Shown here: positions 10,539-23,066 of the stretch, one piece after another
Layout: each line of letters opens with the position of its first letter
How positions within the stretch are numbered: the stretch's first letter is position 1
Assembly (NCBI RefSeq): GCF_014633365.1
Contig: NC_068350.1
Span: 33,347,119-33,411,118 of the forward strand
Reading direction: 5' to 3'
DNA: 64,000 bases
DNA from: Diospyros lotus
Taxonomy: Eukaryota; Streptophyta; Magnoliopsida; Ericales; Ebenaceae
The notes under the pieces: generated by a model
Told to the model about the DNA's origin: nothing
Databases searched by the model: none
The model's input: only the letters and a program-made list of their open reading frames with translations
Program-made: the position numbers and the translations under genes

Positions 10539-10857
10539 AGGGTGTCAAAAAGACTAAAATGTCCTTACCCAAACTACAAATTTACAAGATATATCATTGT
10601 CTTGTCTGTTCTCTTATCTCTCTATAGTTGTCAATATAACCACCGACCGTCATTGCCTTTGCTCTATTGCCTCACTGCTATCGTCTTGTCGCCTCTAGAT
10701 TGTCGCTACACGCTAAAGCGAGGCAGTGACAGCGACAAGGCAAAGGCAGTGACGGTCAATGGTTGCATCGGCGACCATGGAAAGAGAAGAGAGCAACGAG
10801 GAAGACAGTAGCAAATTTACAATTTGAGCAAAAGTATTTTGATCTTTTTGATACCCT
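10539..10857 (+). mobile_element. Foldback (inverted-repeat) element, copy 2
   Basis: The left end 'agggtgtcaaaaagacta' and right end 'gatctttttgataccct' are inverted repeats. Inner arms around 'accgtcattgcctttgc' and its complement near 10742-10762 extend the palindrome. Flanks such as 'ttttgtccga' and 'gagctta' also occur left of copy 1 at 7397, so the two copies are related by duplication or by family insertion. Confidence 0.55.
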
Positions 10858-11154
10858 AGCAAAGAAGCACTCTTCTTAATTAAAATAAGCAACCCCACTT
10901 GTGTGGCTTTTTATGTGACCAAATTAATTCTAGTTTCACAAATAATTTGTTTATGTTGTTTTAATTAGTTTACTAAAATAATAATAATATTTTAATAAAT
11001 TTAGATCATTTCCTCCCTACTAAACTGAATTACCTTCTAATATGTAAAATCACGTAATATTGCGTCTAATGGGTCCAATCAATATTTCAATAAATTTACA
11101 CTTTCCAAGTGTCTTAAGGGTTACATTTAATGTTACTAGATATAATAGAATTCT

Positions 11155-11800
11155 TTCAATGAAATTGGATACAATACCCTGAATTTTTATAAAATTCTTA
11201 AAGAATTTTGAAAATTTTAAATTAGTTTATATATGAGAAATTTAATTACAAATAAAAATTCCAGAAATGGGTTGATTATTCAAAATTTTAGAGGTAAACC
11301 ATAATTATCAATTTATTTAGAATTTAATTGACGATATAATTGAGAATTTCTAAAATAAGTATAATTTTCATAAAATTGACATGCCGGACAATTTTGGCAG
11401 CTTCAGTAGCCAACTTTGAGCCTAAAATCCTTTCCAATTGAATTAACTTGTCTAGAACTATCCCCCAAAACTTTAAACCCTAAATCCATCGATCTTGATT
11501 TCATTGAAAATCATTAAACAAATTAAAAAAATAAAACTCAAAATTGAAACGAACTCACTTAAAAATAAAAAGAAATAAAGACAGTTATTCCAGTTTGCAT
11601 TGGTGGCCTACAGATTGCAAGGAATCAGATTCGAAATTTGATGAAAAAATTTCTTTGCAAATGTAATAGTAGTTTGGATTGTACACTTCTAACTCGATCT
11701 TAATTTGATTGATTTTGAATCAGATCAAACTGATTAGTTGGTCTTATAGACAGAACAGAGATAACACATTGACAATTTCAGTTTGAATTAACAATCGCTA
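11155..11800 (+). repeat. AT-rich kinase-cluster repeat, copy 3
   Basis: Most complete copy of the repeat at 5455 and 6655, with the blocks in the same order: 'cataaaattgacatgcc', 'ttaaacaaattaaaaaa', 'ttattccagtttgcattgg', then the 'actcgatct' block. It is non-coding. Confidence 0.55.
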
Positions 11801-11819
11801 GAGTGTGAACAGGTCGACC

Positions 11820-12085
11820 CATGAGAGTTAGGGGCCTAGGCCATTTAAAATTTGGAATCCTTTTAAAAAATAATAAAAAATATGAAAATTTTATTAGATC
11901 CCCTTTTGAATACTAAAATATTTATCATTAAAAATTTATTAGAGTCCTTTTGGATAAAAATTATTTTTAATATTAAAATATTTAAATATTTTTACTATTA
12001 AACTTGACAAAAAAAATTTATTAAGCCCCCTTTTTAGGGGGCCCTAGGCATAGGCCTCACTGGCCTATGCCTCAAGCCAACCCTG
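11820..12085. repeat. Unclassified repeat with GGCC-rich ends
   Basis: An AT-rich core is bracketed by 'ggggcctaggcca' on the left and 'gggggccctaggcataggcc' on the right. The core has two related sub-blocks around 'tattagatcccctttt' and 'tattagagtccttttgg'. It looks like a dispersed non-coding element, but no target-site duplication could be fixed. Confidence 0.35.
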
Positions 12086-15000
12086 CGTGTGAGGAAAGAA
12101 CGTCAAATTTGGTAGAAAAATTAGAGAATTTTTCAAAAATTTGAACCAAATTGGATTGGTTTGAAAGAAATATTGGATTGGCTTTCATGGTTTGTACAAA
12201 AATTTTACATAAAACTAGTATTTTGTAGGATAAACATAAATAGAAAAGGAGCAAGCAATGAAGCACAAGTAGTCCCACATTGGCAGAAGAAGAGAATCTT
12301 CAAGCGTTTAAAAAAGATGGCTCAGGTAAGGGGCAATCCTTCTAAATCATTTTACATTTAACAATTTATCTAAAACCCTTATATAAGAAATTTCATCCCA
12401 ACTATTTTAGCCATATACTAAGAGTCAATTTTAAATAGAAATTAAGTTTTGAATTCTATTGTAGAAGAGGTCACTTGTCATGTTTAAAAAGTTTAAGATA
12501 AATGGACTAATATATTTTCATTAATAATTTAATATAAGATATTTATATTAATTCGAACAAACTTTCCATACAACGTGAGTTATAAGGTATCAAATTATTC
12601 CACAAGACCTAGCCTCATGAATAGAAAGGAACAGTTAAAAACAAAACTCAATCTATTAACGACAGTCTTTTAATATTATATAACTATTTTATTTTTTTTA
12701 AAAAAGATATAGAAACATTTTAATGTTACTACTAATTGACAAAAAATCATTACTTGCAAATAAATTTACCCTAATAAGTTAAAAAAGTATATAATAAAAT
12801 AAAAATAATTATTTATTAATAATATATACAAGTTGAATATACTCCCCTATATCTAAACCGTACCATCTTTTCTTTTCTTTTCTTTTTTTTTTTGAAATAT
12901 TCCTTAGTTCATAAGTACTTCATTAGATAAAATTTCAATTTCATTTCTTTTTAAAAGGACCGGATTTGTGGGATGTCCATTGGATTGGACAAAATATACA
13001 ATTTCAGACAATCCAGCCTTTCTCGACTACTAGAAGAGTTATGCCAACAGGATCAAGAGCACTCTCCACTCCAATGCCTTTTGCTAGAATCAGTTTAGAT
13101 CATACATCCAGAGAGTTAGCCATAGTAGATGGCAAGGCTTAGTTTAGTAAGCATACTTTGGCAGCTCAGTTTTGTCTCCTTGTTTTCTTTGCTTCATGAA
13201 TTTATCCACCACATAAAACAACAACATATCAAGCTTTAATCCATTAGCTACGTTACTTGATATTAGAGCACCAAAGAGATGGCATCAACGACATAGCTGC
13301 ACTTTTTAACTTGTTAGGCAAAGCAAAACCCGCTAAGAAAGGAAATTGAGAAGAGAGGAAATGGGGAGTTCTGCTCTTTACATCAGAAAAAAAGATGCCA
13401 AGCAGCTGCATCCTATAAAGCATCTTAAACAGCACAAAACTATGAGGTTGTTTCCATCCAAGGAATTAAAGCCAACGAAACTTTCTTGTCCAGATTACCA
13501 TGGTTTGGTCAGGTCTACCTTGTAGGAAGGAAGGCCTATCGAGGCATTCGCATCAGGTCTACAGATGGATTATTGAGGTACCGATGCTCCAAAGAACTGC
13601 CTACAAACAATAGATGGGGAAAAGAATGTATGAAAAATAAATCAGAGCCACAGAATCAAATACCAACATATAGCGACAGTAAATCAAGTCTCCTGCGCAA
13701 TGAAAATCAATTGATGTTTGACTTGATTCTTCCACAAATTAAACTGCAATTTAGCCCCTAACACCCATAACAGTTAATGAGCAGTCTCGCTGAGAAGCTA
13801 TTTCAAAAATCTCTTTCTATTGGTGTGTTACATGTCTTCATATTTATGCGTTATATTCTTTTCAACAACAACAATCACAAATCTTAATATGAAGATCATA
13901 GAGATAAATATTTCGGAAAACAATATTTTGAGAGTAAAAGTAGAAATTAATATTTCTAATTAGGATTATCGTTATTAGCTTAATTACTAAGGAATCCTAA
14001 TTAGAAAGGAATCTTTATTAGAATAGATTTCTATTTATTAATTGTCTATAAATAATCTTTTAGTGAAGTATTGAAGTTAAAGTACAAACTTTGGTGAATA
14101 ATATTGAATATTGCTACTAGTTTCGAGTAATTGGGATTACTTTTGTTTCTTTTGATTTGTGTTTTGCATCAGGTAGGCTAATGCTTCATATTATTTTCAT
14201 TTGAGAAATTTGTTTCCATTATCCCATTTAAATGCAACAAGGTAGCTGACCCTCCCTACATGGATTCCAAATAGTACCACTATCAGTATGACATTGTTTG
14301 AGAATATTATTATATATCTTATTTCATAATACTTAGATGATTTTCATTATTTTCATTTGCATAACAAGTACAGTACAAAATTTAACAAATATTCAACTCT
14401 GTATTGGCCTTATCACTTAAAAGCTGACCCGGTTTGAATCACTCAAACCATTAATGCCACCAGTGATGAAAGTCAGTTTTGGAATCCTCACATTTCAACA
14501 TTAAACTAGATTTCTTCTAGTCTCAACTTGAGACCTCATACATCAATAGAAAACGGTTTGAATGCTTAGGCCCATGCCAAAGCAGAGAAACTGGTTACTA
14601 GATTTGTTCTACATGTCTTGTTAATAAAACTATCGTTTTATGGAAAACGTATTCTGGGTTTACCAAAGGATAAGATACAAGTATACTATAATTTTGCAGC
14701 CTCATCAGTCATCAGCAATTTTCAAATATTTCTAGGTTCCATGGACGGGGCTAAGGGGAAATCGTGAGTGATAGTTTAGTTCTTGTTCTGTCAATATATA
14801 TGTGGTATTTGGTAGTGGCCTTTGTGTGCAAAAGTAGCACATTCTGAGGTGCATTCAACACTATACTGATTTTCTTAGCATGGAACATTTTCAGTCTAGT
14901 ATATAATATCTGCAAGCACAGGTTCTCAATTAATTCCTCATAATTGCTATGTATGAACACCATTGACAGACAGTTCTAAGAAGTGACACAAAAGCTCCTT

Positions 15001-16681
15001 AAATGGCTACTTTATGCAGCAGCTGTTGCTTACAGAAAATGCACTCATTCTGAAAAATCCAGAGTCAGTTTGCCTTGACAACCACCACACAATACTAAGT
15101 TATTCTGATACCATTTTTAGCCAGGCTTGTCAAATTGGAATTATTCCTCATCAGGATTTCACAGCATATCTTTTTCATGTGCAGAGGCTATGCTTGAATA
15201 GTTGCAATTTGTCCTAAATCCTTCTCCCCCCACTCGGGAAACTCAATATTACTATAGCAGACATTTTATCAGTAGTGCATAATAATTGTGGTACAGCATG
15301 CAGGGACGGCAATATACCAGGTTTTATCTTGGGATATATTACCAAGTGGGTTCAAGGGAGAAAGGGAGAAAATAATTTCCCCAGTGTCATGAATCCAAAG
15401 CAGAACTGCAGAATAAAACCAATTTACACTTGCAGTGAGTATAAATTTTCTATCAAGAATCATTGTCTTATAAGTTGAAACTAAATTTTGTAAAACGCAT
15501 CTAAAAAGATGTAAGCGCCCACAAAGTAACTCACACGAACTGTACATACGTGAAATATTCTGGGGTCTAAACTTAATTGTTGTTTTTATGATTACCTGGT
15601 TCTCAGTTTAAATAAGCATCCTAAAATGCTAAACCGCATTCCACTATGGCACTACAGCTTTCCACTGCACTGGGAAGCATATGAGAGACAAATGGGCACC
15701 AATACATAAAAATGAACTTGGAAAGCTCCGCATTGTTTTCTAGAACATGAGGGGTACTAGTTACCCCAAAATGAGAGCATAAATGTTAAAACTATTGCGG
15801 CCAAAGTGGAATATTTATCTGGTTTGTTTTAGAGGAGATTAGGACTGAGGTCATCTCCATTGACAGAGTTTGTCTGGGGTCACAGGTTGGTGGAGTTTGC
15901 TGGTGTTGGGTCCTTCAAGATACAAGGGTGCTCTCGAAGGTTCAATCTGTGCTCTGGTTCTTTTTCTATCCCTTCCCACTCCAAGAATGTGGATGGCAGG
16001 TTTGTTGCACTGATAGAAGACCATCATGGGACCGGCCTTTGGTGTTAAGAGCAAGTCAGGTTGCTCTTGGCACCTTCAAGCGGTTTCAATGTAACTAGAT
16101 TTTTCTCTGAGAAGCTAGAATGTATAGACATTGATTCGGGGAAAAAAGAATTTTCACCAATTTCATTGATGATGAGCTGATCGATCTTCTGGTCAAAGGG
16201 GGCTAGGTTACTTTCCATGACCCATGTTAAAAGATCTCCTTTTTGGCAGGGAGGATTGGGAAGACCATTTACTGAAGGCAATCTCTGACCAGATTCCTGT
16301 TTTGAGTCTATTGTGGTGAAATGAGGTCAGGCTCTTTGCCTTTCCTCTTCGACAATGTTTGACTCATGGATGAAGGCTTCATGAATTTTTGGGAAGATGG
16401 CTACATGGTTAGAGGTTTAGCTAGTTTGCTTATCCAGAAACTTAAAACTCTTGGAGGAGGAACTTACAAGTGAAAAGGCAACGTGGCTAGGGTAAAAATT
16501 GATAGACCGTTGGAAAAGATTAAGGTGTTTGATGTGACAGATTCTTGTGAGCCTCTCTACAAAGCCAACAGGTTGGATAACATTGATAAGAAGAGAGGTT
16601 GTATGAGGCAAGGTAATTGAAGGGTCAAAATTGATAGGCAATTGGAGGAGATTAAGGTGTTCAATGTGAGGGATTCTATCT
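12086..16681. other. Non-genic region left of the first transposon nest
   Basis: No gene is supported. There is a TTTCT-rich tract near 12868-12895. Open frames of 60-92 codons (for example 13486-13761 and 15014-15217) lack recognisable domains and conserved motifs. The stretch 15840-16680 is GC-richer and has broken coding-like sequence that I could not assign. Confidence 0.45.
16495..16680 (+). repeat. Diverged tandem duplication of about 134 bp
   Basis: 'aaaattgataga' through 'gattctt' near 16495-16545 is repeated near 16628-16678. The segment starting 'ctctctacaa.gccaacagg' (16553) recurs just right of element J (30652). Together these show that J inserted into a locally duplicated host sequence. 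Confidence 0.55.
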
Positions 16682-17019
16682 TGATGTAGAACAATGCTAG
16701 CACAAAAAACTCACAAGAACAACAAGAAAGAATCTCAAATCTTGAACAGTCAGAACAAATCACAATTCAATTTATCAATTCACTAATCAATCCAAGACTG
16801 CCTTTCAAAATTTATTAAGAGATGATGTTACATAGGGTGTCAACAAACCCTATTTACAAAAAGAAAATAATTAAAACTAAGGAGAAGAAAGACTAATTGG
16901 GAAATACAATGAAATTACCAATTTTCTAAGTTCCTAATATATGCCTTGATTATATTTTCCTAAAATCAAGGTTAGACTTTCCTGAAAATTCCAAATTCCT
17001 AGACTTAGGTCCTCCATCA
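16682..17019 (-). repeat. Element J left LTR (3' LTR)
   Basis: 338-bp repeat, clearly similar along its length to 30292-30649 but with several indels, which suggests an old insertion. Confidence 0.65.
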
Positions 17020-17434
17020 TTCACCCACGGCTGAAAAGAACACAAGTTTAGCTAGTTGAATTATAAATATCAGAGGTGTCAAGCAGGCTTAGCTGCCCAC
17101 GGGCCATGGTGAATAGTATGAGGTGTGACAGGCCACCTCCATGAGGCTCACAGCCCTGCACGGCATGGCTTGCAGGCCTGGGCAATAAGAAAATATAAGT
17201 AGTCAAAATTTACAGTTATGATTTGTAAATCTTCATTTGTCAAAATTTTGAGATAATAAAAATATATTGAAGTAGTATTAATTATAAGCATTCCCTCACT
17301 GTATTATTTGAAATTTTATATATTATAATTTGTAAATTCCAAGTTTGTATGTGCTTTGTAACTCTGCATTTGCCAACATTTTGAGACAATAAAAGTAATT
17401 TGGGGCATTATTTAGTACATAATATCATCACAAG

Positions 17435-17673
17435 TGTTGATTCCCGTGTGAAATTCAAGAGAAAGAGGAAAAGAAAGCAGCCGTCCACAACTACTTCTAG
17501 AATGTTAAGTTTTTTAGAAGTTTCTAAATTCTGTTTTGGATAGTTTCCTAATTCTAGTTTAGGATACTTTCCTAATGTGTGTTGTTGTAAACTTCCCTAA
17601 GTTGAAAATACTCAACCCTATAACTAGGGTTGTATGTTAATGAAATTCTACAAGGTTTCCGTTCATTCTTACA
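17435..17673 (+). repeat. Copia B 5' LTR
   Basis: 239 bp, starting tgttgattcccg and ending attcttaca. It is longer than its partner by a short stretch near 17465-17490. Confidence 0.9.
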
Positions 17674-17686
17674 TGGTATCAGAGCC
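17674..17686 (+). promoter_or_regulatory. Copia B primer binding site
   Basis: tggtatcagagcc, complementary to the 3' end of initiator Met-tRNA, directly after the 5' LTR. This is the standard priming site of plant copia elements. Confidence 0.85.
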
Positions 17687-17752
17687 TTGCTTCTAAATTT
17701 GTTCCAGCCTTCATTGCATTCCAGCACTGTGTTCCTTTCTGGCCTTCATTGC

Positions 17753-17914
17753 TGTGAAACTAGAGAGAGAAAAATATATTCTGTATTTTTTCTTACTAAC
17801 TAATAGGTTCTACACCTATCTATATACAAATACGTGGGTTATGACATAAGCCATGACATAAGCATAAGGAAAACCCTAGGAGAAATATACACGCACAACA
17901 ATATACAACTCAAC
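17753..17914 (-). repeat. Copia A 3' LTR
   Basis: 162 bp, from tgtgaaactag to caactcaaca on the + strand, followed by ctccccctcaagctgg, the complement of the polypurine tract and the end of the pol frame. Confidence 0.9.
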
Positions 17915-17919
17915 ACTCC

Positions 17920-20900
17920 CCCTCAAGCTGGAGCATATATATCATATGCACCAAACTTGTTACAAATATACCTAATTCGAGGATCCCTGAGGGATTTAGT
18001 AAAGACATTTGCTAACTGGTCATTTGAATTGACAAAATCTGTGGTAATACAACCAAATAAAATATTCTCTCGAATGAAGTGACAATCTATCTCGATATGT
18101 TTGGTTCTCTCATGAAAGACTGGATTGGAGGCAACATGTAACCCAACTTGATTATCGCAAATTAACCTCATATGTGATATCTCTCCAAACTTGAGCTCCT
18201 GAAGCAATTGTTTTAATCAGATAAATTCACATGTTGCCAAGGCTATAGCACGATATGCTGCTTCTCCACTCGACCTTGCAACAACATCTTGCTTTTTACT
18301 TTTCTAAGATACCAGGTTCCCTCCAACCAAAACACAGTATCCCGAAGTAGATCGTCTATTAGATGGAGAACATGCCCAATCAATGTTAAAATATCCAACT
18401 ACCTGAGTATGACTCCTATCCTTATATAATAGTCCTTTGCTTAGAGCTTCTTCAATACACTTGAGAATCCGGACAACTGCATCTCAGTGGCTATCACAAG
18501 GAAATTGTAAAAACTGACTGAAAACACTGACTGAGAAAGAAATGTCAAGTCGAGTGATAGTGAGATAATTAAGTTTTCCAACCAACCTACGATATCTCCC
18601 AAGATTTGTAAGAGGTTCCCCCCGCCTGGTAAAAGCTTTATATTAGGATCCATAGGAGAATCTATAGGTTTAAAATCAAGCATCTCAGTTTCTTCCATAA
18701 TGTCTACCACATACTTTCGTTGAGGACAACTATACCAGAACTAGATTGAGCAACTTCGATGCAAGGAAAGTACTTAAGTAACCCCAAGTCTTTAGTTTGA
18801 AAATGATGGAAAAGATGTTTCTTCAGCTGAGCAATACCATCACCTGTAATGACAATATCATCCACATAGACGACCAAGTATATACACCTCCCCTGTGATG
18901 TGTGTGTGTAGAAAACCGAATGACCAGTCTCACTACGAGTCATACCCACTTCTTGAATAATAGCACTGAAGCGACCAAACCAGGCTCACGGAGACTATTT
19001 TAAACCATATAGTGAGTAACGGAGTTTACAAACCAAACCAGACTCCCCCTCAGAAACAAACCCAGGAGGTTGCTCCATATAAATTTCTTCCTGAATCTCA
19101 CTATGTTAGAATGCATTTTTAATGTCCAACTGATACAATGACCAGTGAAGCATAGTGGCAATAGAGAGAAACAAACGCATAGAAGACATTTTAGCCACAG
19201 GGGAAAAGGTTTCACCATAGTCAACCATAAATCTGGGTGTACCCCTTGGTGACCAAACGGGCCTTAAGCCGATCAATCTGCCCTTCAGGACTAACCTTGA
19301 CAGTATAGATCCGCCAACATCCAACAAGAGATTTCCTTGGGGGGTAAGGGAACCAAATCCCAAGTACCATTGGAATGCAAAGCAGTCGTCTCTTCTACCA
19401 TTGCTTGTCGCCACCCCGGATCAGAAAGTGCCTCGTTAACAGTCTTGGGAACAGAAATAGAGGATAGGGAAGAAAGAAAAGCACTGAAAGGGGAAGACAG
19501 ATAGTGATAACTAAAAAAATTATAAATGGGATGAGGATTGCGAGTAGGACGGGTACCTTTCCGAATGGAAATGGGAAATTGATCATCAAGAGGTAGGACC
19601 GCAACAAGTGGAGATGCTGGAGTAGGATGTGAGGCAGTAGGAGTCACTGGGGTAACAGGAGAAGTTGGAGTATGCGCAATAACATCATTAAGACCATCAT
19701 GAGACTGAGTTGGAGAAGTCCAATGATAAACCTGTAATGGGGTAGAAGAAGGAACAGGGATAACAGGAACATGAGGACTAGATGGAATAGGGAGGGCCTC
19801 GGATATGGGATGACACTCAGAAGGGGTAGAAAGGGGATGATTCAAAAAATATAACATCAACAGAAAGAAAATAGCGTCGAGTGTTAGGAGAGTAACAGTT
19901 ATAATCCTTTTGAAGTCAAGAGTAACCAAGAAAAATGCATTTGACGGATCGAGCAGACAATTTATCCCAACAAGGAGACATGTTACCGACAAAGCACGTA
20001 CAACCGAAGACACGGGGAGGAAGAACATATAATGGTTGATTAGGAAACAAGAAAGAGTGAGGAATTTTTTGCTAAAGAATAGAGGAAGGCATCCTGTTAA
20101 TGAGATAACAAGTAGTGAGGACAGCATTAGCCCAAAAACGAAGGGGAACATGATGGTGTAAAAGAAGGGTTCGAGCAGTTTCAATCAAATGTTTATTTTT
20201 ACGTTCAGCAACCTCATTCTGTTGTGGTGTATAGGCATAAGATGACTAATGTAAGATCCGTTGAGATGACATAAATGTAGTAAAGGGGGCAAAAAAATAT
20301 TCAAGGGCATTGTCACTGCGCAATACTTGAATAGATGTATGAAATTGCGTTTTGACTTCAGCACAAAAAGACTTAAAAATTAAAATTAACTTAGAACGAT
20401 TTTTCATTAAATATAACCACATGTATCAAGAATAATTGTCGATGAACGTGACAAAATATTGAAAACCTAAAACAGACACGACACGACTAGGACCCCAGAC
20501 ATCAGTATGAACTAAAGCAAATGGGGACATAACTCGATTAGTGACACGCTTTGGAAAAGAAGTTCTAGACTATTTCCCAAGCTGACAAGACTCACAATGG
20601 AAAGACAACAACGTAGACAGACTAGGAACCATCTTCTGAAATTTAGCCAAACTAGGATGCCCCAAACGGCTATGGAGATGAGCAGGAGACTCACTCACTA
20701 AGCAAGTAACAGGAGATTTAGGAAGGTTGAGGTGATAGAGACCTTGCAGCTAACATCTGACGCCAAGCATCTATGCCGTATCGCAATCCTAGATAGTAAC
20801 AGAATTGTCATCGAAGGTGATAGAACAATTTAAGGCATGCGTAAGTTTACTGACAAATACAAGATTAAAAGGACAATGAGGAAGATAAAAGACAGAATCT

Positions 20901-22039
20901 AAAGGTAGAGAAGGTAAGGGTTTGGTATTGTCAATAGCTTCAGCAACTGCTTTGGAACCATTGGCCAAAGTTACAGAAGGTAAAGAAACAAAACTAGTAA
21001 AATGAGAGAAAAGATAGGGATTACTAGATATATGGTTAGAAGCATTTGAGTCTAGGACCCATGGTTCTAAAGAGGATGATCGAGCGAGATAGGTAGTGGA
21101 GTCACCGAAGTGGGCGATAGAGGTAGCTGAGGATTGCTAGGATGTCTTATACCTTAGATACTCATCATAGTTAGCCCTAGTGAGAAGTAAAAGAGTTTAA
21201 TGGATGTCCATGAGAAGATTCAGACCGAGATCCATCAACAAAAGCAACATTAGCATGAGGAGACCATGCAGCTTATAACATTGTTCCTTAGTATGCCCCC
21301 ACTTTTAACAGTAGTTACACTTGGGGCGTTTGCCCCGATTACCACCACGATCTTTTCCTAGTGCTCCATGACTCTGAATTTGCAAAGCCATGACTGAATT
21401 ATCACCTATGGAAGAGGCAATCACAGTAAGAATAGGGGAAACTCGAAGAAGACAAGAATATACTTCATCCATCATAGGGACGTTAGGACTGACAAGGATC
21501 TAGTCACGAACAGGAGCAAACTCAGGACCAATAGAAGTAGGGGTACAGACCATGAAGAACTTATCTCTCTAAGCAAGATCCTTTGCAGCAGTCTTATTAG
21601 CAAGTAAAAGGGAGTTATATTCAGCTGTAATAAGCCATACAACCAAGGAAATTGAGAAGAGTCAAACCCTGTTGTCTTAAATTAATTAGATTAGACACTA
21701 CCGAATACAGGCGTTGGATGTCATTTGTATAGAGAGTCTTCGCCTGACTCCACAACTCACAACAGGTGGAATAGTTGGTATAGATTGGGTGAAGAGAGGG
21801 ATCAATCGATTGCCATAGGAGATTGCACAACAGAGCACCAACTTTCTTCCACTCAGTTTTGTCTGCACATCCTCAGCCTTAGTAGTCAGATGATCATTTA
21901 AACCTTGACCCATACACTGCAATTCAACGGCCTTAGACCAAGAGAGATAATTGGAACTACCCATTAACTTCTTAGTAGCGATGGCTAGAGAGAGAGACAG
22001 GATACCGGAGAAGGAGGCAGATTTACTGGTACTTGCCAT
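17920..22039 (-). pseudogene. Copia A gag-pol remnant
   Basis: Gag starts at 22039 (MASTSKSASFSGILS, then LMGSSNYLSWSKAVELQ). Protease, integrase and reverse transcriptase follow toward lower coordinates in shifting frames. Seen: the MRLFLSIATMLHWSLYQLDIKNAF stretch's core LYQLDIKNAF near 19106, [15 protein letters not shown] near 18850 and, near 18000, the RNase H end [13 protein letters not shown]. The catalytic YVDD is intact but stops and frameshifts occur throughout. The domain order protease, integrase, reverse transcriptase, RNase H is the copia order. Confidence 0.85.
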
Positions 22040-22045
22040 ATTAAG

Positions 22046-22853
22046 TCAAATGTGAAGGTTGATGGTGACGGCAATAGACAACGATGTAGCGGCGACATGA
22101 GATCTATGTGATGCACAAGATCTGGAGAAGAGGCCACGATATTTGAGAGCTGTGCTGGAAGGAAAACAAAAGCGAAATTTGGGGTCGACCAGGAAGAAGA
22201 TGGCTAAATCTGAAGACTGATGGCAGGATCTGAAGATTGACGGCCAGATCTGGTCGGATGCTACCTGATCTAAGCAAAGCACAGCCGGATCAGAATGGTG
22301 GAGGTCGGATTTGAAGACTAACGATCGGATCTGGAGACTGATGGCCAGATCTGGTTGGTGGCGGCCGGATCTGAGCAAAGCTAGGCCGGATCTGAATGGT
22401 AGAGGCCAGATTTAAAGACTGACGACCAGATCTGGAGGCGATGGTAGATCTGGGCAACAGCAGCGGCAACGATCAAATTTGGGCAAGTGGCGACCTGATC
22501 TAAATGGGAACAATCAGATCTGGACAAGAGTGGCAGGATCTGAGCGACGAAGAAGCAGATATAGTGAGACAAGGAGACGAAGAGGTAGATCTGGCAAGAT
22601 GGCGATAGCGACTGCGGCGCAACGATAAGGAGACTAAGCAACGACGAGGGCAGGCAGTAACAACGACGGCAGCGGCGGCAGCAGTGGTTGGATCTAGGCG
22701 ATGGCAATTGGAGACGACCTTATAGTTAAGTGGATGCAACCAGATTTGGGTGAATGAGATGGTTGCAGTGGCAACCGGATCTAGGTGTTGATGTGGCACT
22801 GAAGCAGGAGATGGTGCGGCTAGTGAAACAAATGGTGCTTTAGGAGATGTCAC
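22046..22853 (-). repeat. Repetitive leader of copia A
   Basis: The roughly 850-bp stretch between primer site and gag start is made of degenerate repeats rich in agatctg and ggatctg words, densest at 22190-22460. Open frames of about 110 codons here change frame with the repeats and show no domain, so they look fortuitous. The sequence is probably an expanded untranslated leader. Confidence 0.6.
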
Positions 22854-22891
22854 CGGAGGTTGATAGATCTAGGGTTTGGATTTGAATGGCA

Positions 22892-22903
22892 GCTCTGATA
22901 CCA
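22892..22903 (-). promoter_or_regulatory. Copia A primer binding site
   Basis: The minus strand reads tggtatcagagc immediately next to the 5' LTR, complementary to initiator Met-tRNA. Confidence 0.85.
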
Positions 22904-23066
22904 TGTGAAACTAGAGAGAGAAAAATATATTCTGTATTTTTCCTTACTAACTAATAGGTTCTACACCTATATATATATACAAATACATGGGTCATGACAT
23001 AAGCCATAACAAAAGCATAAGGCTAACCCTAGGAGAAATATACACACAACAATATACAACTCAACA
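22904..23066 (-). repeat. Copia A 5' LTR
   Basis: 163 bp, partner of 17753-17914. By eye they differ by about eight substitutions and two small indels. Confidence 0.9.

Larger units (their letters stand above)
17753..23066 (-). mobile_element. Copia A: Ty1/copia element nested in copia B
   Basis: LTRs lie at 17753-17914 and 22904-23066, with TG...CA ends on the minus strand. The target-site duplication attgc is perfect at 17748-17752 and 23067-23071. The primer site is at 22892-22903 and the polypurine tract beside 17915. Its length of 5.3 kb is full size. It inserted into the 5' leader of copia B, before the gag start. LTR copies differ at several positions, so it is not a very recent insertion. 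Confidence 0.93.

Noticed and set aside
12960..13160. Plus-strand stretch that reads like a protein end (VMPTGSRALSTPMPFARIS)
   Set aside because: No neighbouring exons, known motif or clear start; not enough to call a gene or name a family.
15840..16640. GC-richer stretch resembling a decayed coding region
   Set aside because: Frames break every 60-80 codons and no domain could be named; could be an old LINE ORF1 but that was not supportable.
22046..22853. Three overlapping open frames of 108-117 codons on the minus strand
   Set aside because: They come from the GATCTG-rich repeats of the copia A leader, lie in different frames and have low-complexity Ser/Arg/Cys-rich translations.
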